Under the pieces are notes generated by a model. The model did not search any database. It saw only the letters and a program-made list of their open reading frames with translations, and was not told the DNA's origin. 64,000 nucleotides of DNA from the NCBI GenBank assembly GCA_018652685.1, contig JABIBQ010000073.1:1-64000 (forward strand), read 5' to 3'. Made by a program: the position numbers and the translations under genes. Source of the stretch: Candidatus Bathyarchaeota archaeon. GTDB lineage: Archaea; Thermoproteota; Bathyarchaeia; TCS64. The stretch's first letter is position 1. Each line of letters opens with the position of its first letter. Positions 59,773-64,000 of this stretch are shown piece by piece.

Positions 59773-60090
59773 ATGAGTGAACAAACAAGTTTCTTGACCC
59801 CGCTCGTTACCCAGCTGGGAGTTGGCGGAATCATCGGTCTATGTATTGGGTTCGCGTTGAAGAAGGTGGCCAAGATCGCTGCTGCCATCATCGGGTTATT
59901 CTCTCTTGGATTGATCTATATGGAGTCTCAGGGAATGATCACCGTTGACTGGCTCGGTGTAGAGACATGGGGAGACACCGCATTAGCTGGTCTTGGACAG
60001 GCGGAAGGTGCTCTTGGGGCATTTTTGGCAAACCTACCCATCGCGGGTGGGGCTGTGGTCGGATTCGCGCTTGGTATCAAGTGGGGCTAA
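59773..60090 (+). CDS. FUN14-domain membrane protein
   Basis: The 105-residue protein has LVTQLGVGGIIGLCIGFALK, KVAKIAAAIIGLFSLGLIY, an ESQGMITVDW linker and a final hydrophobic segment, PIAGGAVVGFALGIKWG. Order and motifs match the FUN14 family (G-F-x-x-G-x-x-x-G-x-x-x-K-K in the first part). In eukaryotes FUNDC1 is a mitophagy receptor; archaeal members have no known role. The end overlaps the converging methyltransferase gene by 14 bases. Confidence 0.8.
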   Translation: MSEQTSFLTPLVTQLGVGGIIGLCIGFALKKVAKIAAAIIGLFSLGLIYMESQGMITVDWLGVETWGDTALAGLGQAEGALGAFLANLPIAGGAVVGFALGIKWG

Positions 60091-60598
60091 GCCTTACACA
60101 ATACAGTTTTTCAAAAAATAACCCAATTTCTTCAAGTAACTCAACTTTATATCTACTCAGATCAGGTTCTGATAGGCTTGAATAGATGAGAAGAATCGAT
60201 CCCATAAGTTCCAGATGGTTACAGGCATCAATTAGAAACCGTTCTATCAACTCAGCACCCCCAGCCCACGCATACTCATCGGCTTTTCCCTCAGATGGAA
60301 GGTATGGAGAGTTGAAAATGATCCAATCAAACCTGCCCTGAACCTCATGGAAAAGATCGCTGATTACATAAGTAAGCTTTCCCGAGATGCCCTCGTCTTC
60401 TGCCAGTTTCTTCGCCTCGTTTAGAGCCTCTGGATTGATGTCTACAGCCAAAACTGATGTCACCGTGGGTTTCAAGGCTGCTGTGATCGCTTGAATCCCC
60501 GAACCTGTTCCCATGTCAAGGACAGCCCCAGAGACCAACGACTCGACATGTCGTGCTAATAGGTACGAGTCTTCGGCGGGTCTGTAGACATCCTCCAT
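60077..60598 (-). CDS. HemK/PrmC-like class I methyltransferase
   Basis: The 173-residue SAM methyltransferase starts VYRPAEDSYLLARHV, the typical opening of archaeal HemK2/Mtq2-like enzymes. GAVLDMGTGSGIQAITAAL is motif I and VLAVDINPEAL is motif II. The catalytic motif IV reads FNSPYLPSEG, so NPPY of the family is changed to NSPY. HemK2-like enzymes with Trm112 methylate the Gln of the GGQ motif in release factor aRF1. Whether the Pro-to-Ser change keeps glutamine specificity is uncertain. Confidence 0.85.
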   Translation of the reverse strand: MEDVYRPAEDSYLLARHVESLVSGAVLDMGTGSGIQAITAALKPTVTSVLAVDINPEALNEAKKLAEDEGISGKLTYVISDLFHEVQGRFDWIIFNSPYLPSEGKADEYAWAGGAELIERFLIDACNHLELMGSILLIYSSLSEPDLSRYKVELLEEIGLFFEKLYCVRLSPT

Positions 60599-60681
60599 AG
60601 ACTTACTCTTGCATCTTGGGTGGATAAGGGTAATTAGACCTGCCCGAACACCTTAAACACGGAAATGAGCCAGAAAAAGGT

Positions 60682-61587
60682 ATGGAGATTACCGTTCTCG
60701 GTACAGCATCAATCGGAGGAGTCCCCGAGTGGGACTGCACGTGCCCTAACTGCGCCGTGGCCAGGCTTGATCCTAGGCTCAGGCGGACACGTTCATCGAT
60801 TACCGCGACGGTAAATGGAGACCAGCATGTATTGTTTGATGCAGGCCACGACCTGAAAAAACAGCTTGAGGCAAATGGGATAGTCCCAAGGGTAGAAACC
60901 GCCGGGGAAACGTTCAGGGAAAGCAGGCTAGACTCAGTTTTTCTGACACACGGGCACGCTGATCATACTGTGGGAGTCGCTGAGTTCTGTACGGGTAAGA
61001 GCTTTGAGATTCCATTGTACGGTCCACCTGATCTCATCGATTTCTTGTTCGGATCAGAGGATAGGCCCAATTATTTCGGGGAACTGGGGAGGCTTGCTCG
61101 AAACTATGTGATCCCCATCAAATTAGAGCCGGAGAAAACGATCACGAGGTTATGTGAACTGGAGATCACCAGTTTTGAGGTATCCCATACCAAGGTTCTT
61201 GAGAATGGAAGGAAATATCCAAGCAGCACATATGCATACGAGATAAAACATGGGGACCGGAGGATTGTCTACGCCCCTGATCTTGGTAAGCTTGACCCAT
61301 GGCTCCTTGATAGGCTGGAGGGAGCCGATGTTTTCCTCATGGATGCCACGTTCTGGTGGGACGACGAGTTAGACAGGATCAGTGGAATACCCATCACGAG
61401 CTATCACTTGGGTCACGTACCACAGGAGGAAGCCATTGAGATACTGAAGGGCAGGGACATCGGGAGGGTGATCTTCACCCATTTCAACCACACGAATCCG
61501 TCGATAGTAGAAAACGGAGAGCAGTGGAAAAAAGTAGAAAAGGCGGGCATGGAGACCGCCTTTAACGGAATGAAAATAAAGGTCTAG
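60682..61587 (+). CDS. MBL-fold metallo-hydrolase (PhnP/PqqB-like)
   Basis: The 301-residue protein starts EITVLGTASIGGVPEWDCTC, followed by PNCAVARLDPRLRRTRSSI, the Cys-rich N-terminal signature shared by PhnP and PqqB. FLTHGHADHTVG is the HxHxDH metal motif. VYAPDLGKL supplies the Asp ligand and IFTHFNHTNP a C-terminal His. PhnP is a cyclic phosphodiesterase and PqqB acts in PQQ synthesis; neither context is present. The sense is a phosphodiesterase or related hydrolase of unknown substrate. It converges with proS, sharing 4 bases. Confidence 0.87.
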   Translation: MEITVLGTASIGGVPEWDCTCPNCAVARLDPRLRRTRSSITATVNGDQHVLFDAGHDLKKQLEANGIVPRVETAGETFRESRLDSVFLTHGHADHTVGVAEFCTGKSFEIPLYGPPDLIDFLFGSEDRPNYFGELGRLARNYVIPIKLEPEKTITRLCELEITSFEVSHTKVLENGRKYPSSTYAYEIKHGDRRIVYAPDLGKLDPWLLDRLEGADVFLMDATFWWDDELDRISGIPITSYHLGHVPQEEAIEILKGRDIGRVIFTHFNHTNPSIVENGEQWKKVEKAGMETAFNGMKIKV

Positions 61588-63038
61588 TAGGTCCTGCTGA
61601 CGTAAGCTACGTATTTGGCTTCGTCCTTGCAGAAGACACAGCTTCCTGTGGGCTTCTCTTCAACCCCCCACCGTGTCCCTCTGATCTCCCCGCTTACCTG
61701 GTCCTTGAGGTTTATGGCGCACTCGGCATCACCGCACCAGTTGACCCTGACGATGAGACGGGCATCCATGTAGGCTTTGAGCTGATCCATGTCATAGGCG
61801 TCCTTCAGGAGGCTGTCCAGTTTTGCCTTATCCTTGGCCTTGAGGTTCTCGAATATGACCTCGAACAGTTCATTGACTTTGTCAATCAACTTGTCCTCTT
61901 CGACCTGAACTTTCTCGAAGTTGTCGCGCCTGACCAGGGTGGCCTTCTTGTTCTGGGCTTCACGCGGTCCCACCTCAAGCCTGAGGGGCACCCCGTACAT
62001 TTCCCATTTGTAGTATTTGTCGCCTGGGCTAGTTCGATTATCGCCGTCCAGTACTACTCGGATTCCTGCTGCCTTGAGCTTGGTTTCAATCTCCATAGCA
62101 TAATCCATGGCTATCTCCTCCTTGCCTCTGAATAGGATTGGAACTATTACCACCTGTTTAGGTGCTACCTTTGGAGGTAGTACCAGTCCGTTGTCATCGC
62201 CGTGGTGGGCGATTGTTGCGGCAAGAGTCCGTCCGAACCCCATGCCGTAGCATGTATTTGCTGCTGTTGCCTGCTCACCGTTTTCGTCCTCGAATGTCTG
62301 CTCGAACGCCTCACCGAAGTTGTATCCCAGTTGGTGTACCGTGCCGATCTGGTTCACTTTACCATCAGGGTTCCACGTATCGAATGCGACACTATAGTCA
62401 GCACCCGCAAACTTGTCAAAGACCGGTCTCTTCAGCTTGATGTAGCTCAAGCCCAGCTCATCATAGACCTCGCTGTAGAGCTTGAGGGCTATCCTGATCT
62501 GTTTCTCAGCGTCCTCGTACTTGGCGTGGGCCGTATGACCCTCATTCCATAGGAACTCCCTTCCACGGTAGAGCGGCCTGGTTGCCTTTGTCTCATACCG
62601 GTAGACATTACATGTCTGCTGCATCCTGATGGGAAAGTCCTGATGGCTCCTCATCCAGAGCTTGAACATAGGATAGATAGCTGTTTCTGAGGTTGGTCTC
62701 AGAACGAGCTTGTTCTCCAGCTCGTTCTCGCCTGCGTGTGTAATCCAGAAGACCTCGCCGCTGAAACCGGCGATATGATCCTCCTCTTTTTGGAAACTGC
62801 TCTGCGGTATCACAACTGGGAACTGCATTGGATCGTGGTCCGTTGCGTCTAGTTTCTCCTCAAGCATGGCTATGATACGCTTAGCGATACGCATGCCCCA
62901 TCCTGTATATACCGTGAATCCCTTCACGGGGTATCTGTCGTCAGCTATCTTCGCCTCAAGAAGGACGTTGTCATACCATTCGGTAAAGTTGTCCTTGGCG
63001 ATTAGCTCTTTCTTCTTAGAGGACTTTTTCCCAGTCAT
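61584..63038 (-). CDS. proS: Prolyl-tRNA synthetase, archaeal/eukaryotic type
   Basis: The 484-residue class II synthetase has DNFTEWYDNVLLEAKIADDR, GFTVYTGWGMRIAKRI (start of motif 1 region), LVLRPTSETAIYPMF (motif 2 region), MQQTCNVYRYETKATRPLYRGREFLWNEGHTAH in segments, and GMGFGRTLAATIAHHGDDNG (motif 3). The C-terminal anticodon-binding and zinc domain ends with CGDAEC...CVFCK and a terminal YVSRTY, as in archaeal ProRS, which lacks the bacterial INS editing domain. Confidence 0.97.
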   Translation of the reverse strand: MTGKKSSKKKELIAKDNFTEWYDNVLLEAKIADDRYPVKGFTVYTGWGMRIAKRIIAMLEEKLDATDHDPMQFPVVIPQSSFQKEEDHIAGFSGEVFWITHAGENELENKLVLRPTSETAIYPMFKLWMRSHQDFPIRMQQTCNVYRYETKATRPLYRGREFLWNEGHTAHAKYEDAEKQIRIALKLYSEVYDELGLSYIKLKRPVFDKFAGADYSVAFDTWNPDGKVNQIGTVHQLGYNFGEAFEQTFEDENGEQATAANTCYGMGFGRTLAATIAHHGDDNGLVLPPKVAPKQVVIVPILFRGKEEIAMDYAMEIETKLKAAGIRVVLDGDNRTSPGDKYYKWEMYGVPLRLEVGPREAQNKKATLVRRDNFEKVQVEEDKLIDKVNELFEVIFENLKAKDKAKLDSLLKDAYDMDQLKAYMDARLIVRVNWCGDAECAINLKDQVSGEIRGTRWGVEEKPTGSCVFCKDEAKYVAYVSRTY

Positions 63039-63154
63039 TCAATTTCCTCTCCCTTCCCATGAATGAGTTTGGGTTTTAAAAAGGTAGGGTAAGGTGGGAT
63101 AGTTTTCCCCCTTCCTCCGCAAAGACTATAGGTACAGTGTATACATTCTATCAC

Positions 63155-63340
63155 ATGCCCCAGATTGACACCGATGATATTGTGGCTATGGAGGATCCCC
63201 ATATCACAGTGCGAGGTTACAGAAGGCGAACTACCATACCATCCGGGATTTTCAGGTTCATGGAACTGAAAGATGGCGATGTGATAAGGTGGATAGCGAC
63301 CAAAAATGGAGAAGTCTTCGTTTCTAAATTAGAAAGATAA
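63155..63340 (+). CDS. AbrB/SpoVT-like DNA-binding protein
   Basis: The 61-residue protein contains ITVRGYRRRTTIPSGIFRFM, then ELKDGDVIRWIATKNGEVFV, the swapped-hairpin beta barrel of AbrB/MazE/VapB-type domains (xx-R-R-T-T-I-P-x-x-I/L, L-x-x-G-D-x-I-x-W). The ATG at 63155 was chosen after an upstream alternative 6 codons earlier was rejected as an unlikely extension. It could be a transition-state type regulator or an antitoxin without a visible toxin: no PIN or MazF gene is next to it. Confidence 0.75.
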   Translation: MPQIDTDDIVAMEDPHITVRGYRRRTTIPSGIFRFMELKDGDVIRWIATKNGEVFVSKLER

Positions 63341-63744
63341 GCGTTTCCACAAAGAGAGTAAAATCTTCAAGTGGACCATATTTATTTCCATTTGACAGGA
63401 TCTTGTGCGTTTGCTTGTTTATCATACCATCACATCGAATTTGATACGCAATATTAAGGCAATTATCGATGAGATGATTGGACGTTAATTATTGATATCT
63501 GCATCGAAGTTCTATAATCTGAGGATTATGTGGGATTAATAATAATTCCTCATATCACAATAGAATCTAATAACATATATTTTCAGAGGGGATCATGCTC
63601 CACATGAACCCGGTCCCCCTCAGTTTCTCATCCATGAGGACAGGATGAATTTGGTTGGAGTTAATAATATCTGTATGTTATATGAAGAAAAATCAAACCA
63701 ATTACCGTTATATGAGCTGAGACAGATCTAATAGAGGGGGAAAT
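63341..63744. other. 404-bp A/T-rich intergenic region
   Basis: No gene is evident. A block near 63590-63632 contains AGAGGGGATC and a pairing GTCCCCCTCAG that could form a stem. A TATA-like TTATATGA occurs twice (about 63679 and 63709). An AGAGGGGG ribosome site at 63733-63740 precedes the partial gene at 63745. Confidence 0.4.
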
Positions 63745-64000
63745 TTGACGAAAAACGATAAAGATTTCATAATATTGCATGTTGAAAGGTACCCCGAAGC
63801 CCAGCCGAGGGATGTCTACAAACTCATTTTCCAGGGAGTTTATGGCGTGGGGCACATTATCAGCGAAAAGGCCAAAGAATACCTTTGGGAAGAAGCTGGG
63901 AGAATACCATTAGAGGACTACCCGGACCGTCCCCTGAGAGAGCCCGTTTCTCCCGATGGCTCAATCGTCAGGGTCAACCTCAGACCATTCTTGAGGAGGA
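63745..64000 (+). CDS. Partial CDS, N-terminal 85 residues
   Basis: A frame from TTG at 63745 runs to the window end without a stop. AGAGGGGG lies 5 bases before it. It reads FIILHVERYPEAQPRDVYKL, then IFQGVYGVGHIISEKAKEYL and WEEAGRIPLEDYPDRPLREP, and later VRVNLRPFLRR. The QGVYGVGH stretch looks like a conserved active or binding site. I do not recognise the family and cannot assign a role. Confidence 0.7.
   Translation, partial: MTKNDKDFIILHVERYPEAQPRDVYKLIFQGVYGVGHIISEKAKEYLWEEAGRIPLEDYPDRPLREPVSPDGSIVRVNLRPFLRR

Noticed and set aside
60130-60150. Another copy of the CAAGTAAC element
   Set aside because: TTCAAGTAACTCAAC lies inside the methyltransferase coding sequence and lacks the CTTG half and the downstream bases; likely chance.
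63460-63620. C/D-box guide RNA in the last gap
   Set aside because: ATGAGATGATT and a CTGA are present but the C box (RTGATGA) is imperfect and the second box pair is missing.

Overview
The window is archaeal chromosome. The markers are a TFB-type transcription factor B, RadA recombinase, elongation factor 1-alpha, archaeal-type S12, S7 and S10, an archaeal/eukaryotic-type prolyl-tRNA synthetase and a UbiA-family enzyme resembling digeranylgeranylglyceryl phosphate synthase of ether-lipid synthesis. Many genes have an A/T-rich TATA-like box about 25-40 bases before the start codon and no ribosome-binding site, so leaderless transcripts are likely; genes inside operons have Shine-Dalgarno sequences. 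A tungsten-type aldehyde:ferredoxin oxidoreductase, a polyferredoxin, HypD ([NiFe]-hydrogenase maturation) and pyruvate phosphate dikinase suggest an anaerobic, fermentative, peptide- or organic-matter-using lifestyle. I cannot place it below domain level with confidence.

Layout. 1-5.5 kb: a divergent promoter with a perfect palindrome, a secreted membrane-anchored protein, flavodoxin, radical SAM protein, VOC protein and PPDK. 5.8-10.4 kb: MFS transporter, Fe-S flavoprotein, membrane protein, PLP-dependent dehydratase, ASCH protein and the fluoride channel CrcB. 10.6-13.3 kb: information-processing genes (TFB, EngB-like GTPase, RadA). 13.4-20.1 kb: M20 amidohydrolase, a membrane-bound HTH protein paired with a secreted beta-propeller, three DsrE/F/H-like genes, small regulators and a Ftr1 iron permease under a likely DtxR-type operator. 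20.2-34.5 kb: an accessory-like region of amidohydrolases, RidA, M81 protein, nitroreductase, cupin, YeiH-type transporter, and a nucleoside hydrolase/PfkB kinase pair, with a decayed P-type ATPase and HypD plus acylphosphatase.

34.8-43.9 kb is the most coherent block: an eight-gene run aroF-aroB-aroD-aroE-aroK-aroA-aroC-chorismate mutase followed by prephenate dehydratase, prephenate dehydrogenase and a threonine dehydratase-like gene. It covers every step from PEP and erythrose 4-phosphate to prephenate-derived products except the transaminase. Its shikimate kinase is the bacterial P-loop type rather than the usual archaeal GHMP type. The polyferredoxin/AOR pair follows.

46.6-53.6 kb holds an ABC system of unusual build: two very large paralogous FtsX/MacB-like permeases on opposite strands flank a minimal 201-residue permease and an ATPase. 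53.9-63.3 kb carries lipid synthesis, the S10/EF-1A pair facing S12/S7 (with a decayed MFS gene between S12 and S7), carbamate kinase, FUN14, a HemK-like methyltransferase, an MBL hydrolase, ProRS and an AbrB-type protein. A partial gene runs off the right end.

No rRNA, tRNA, CRISPR array, transposase or integrase was recognised. Several short gene remnants sit in intergenic gaps of an otherwise tightly packed genome.
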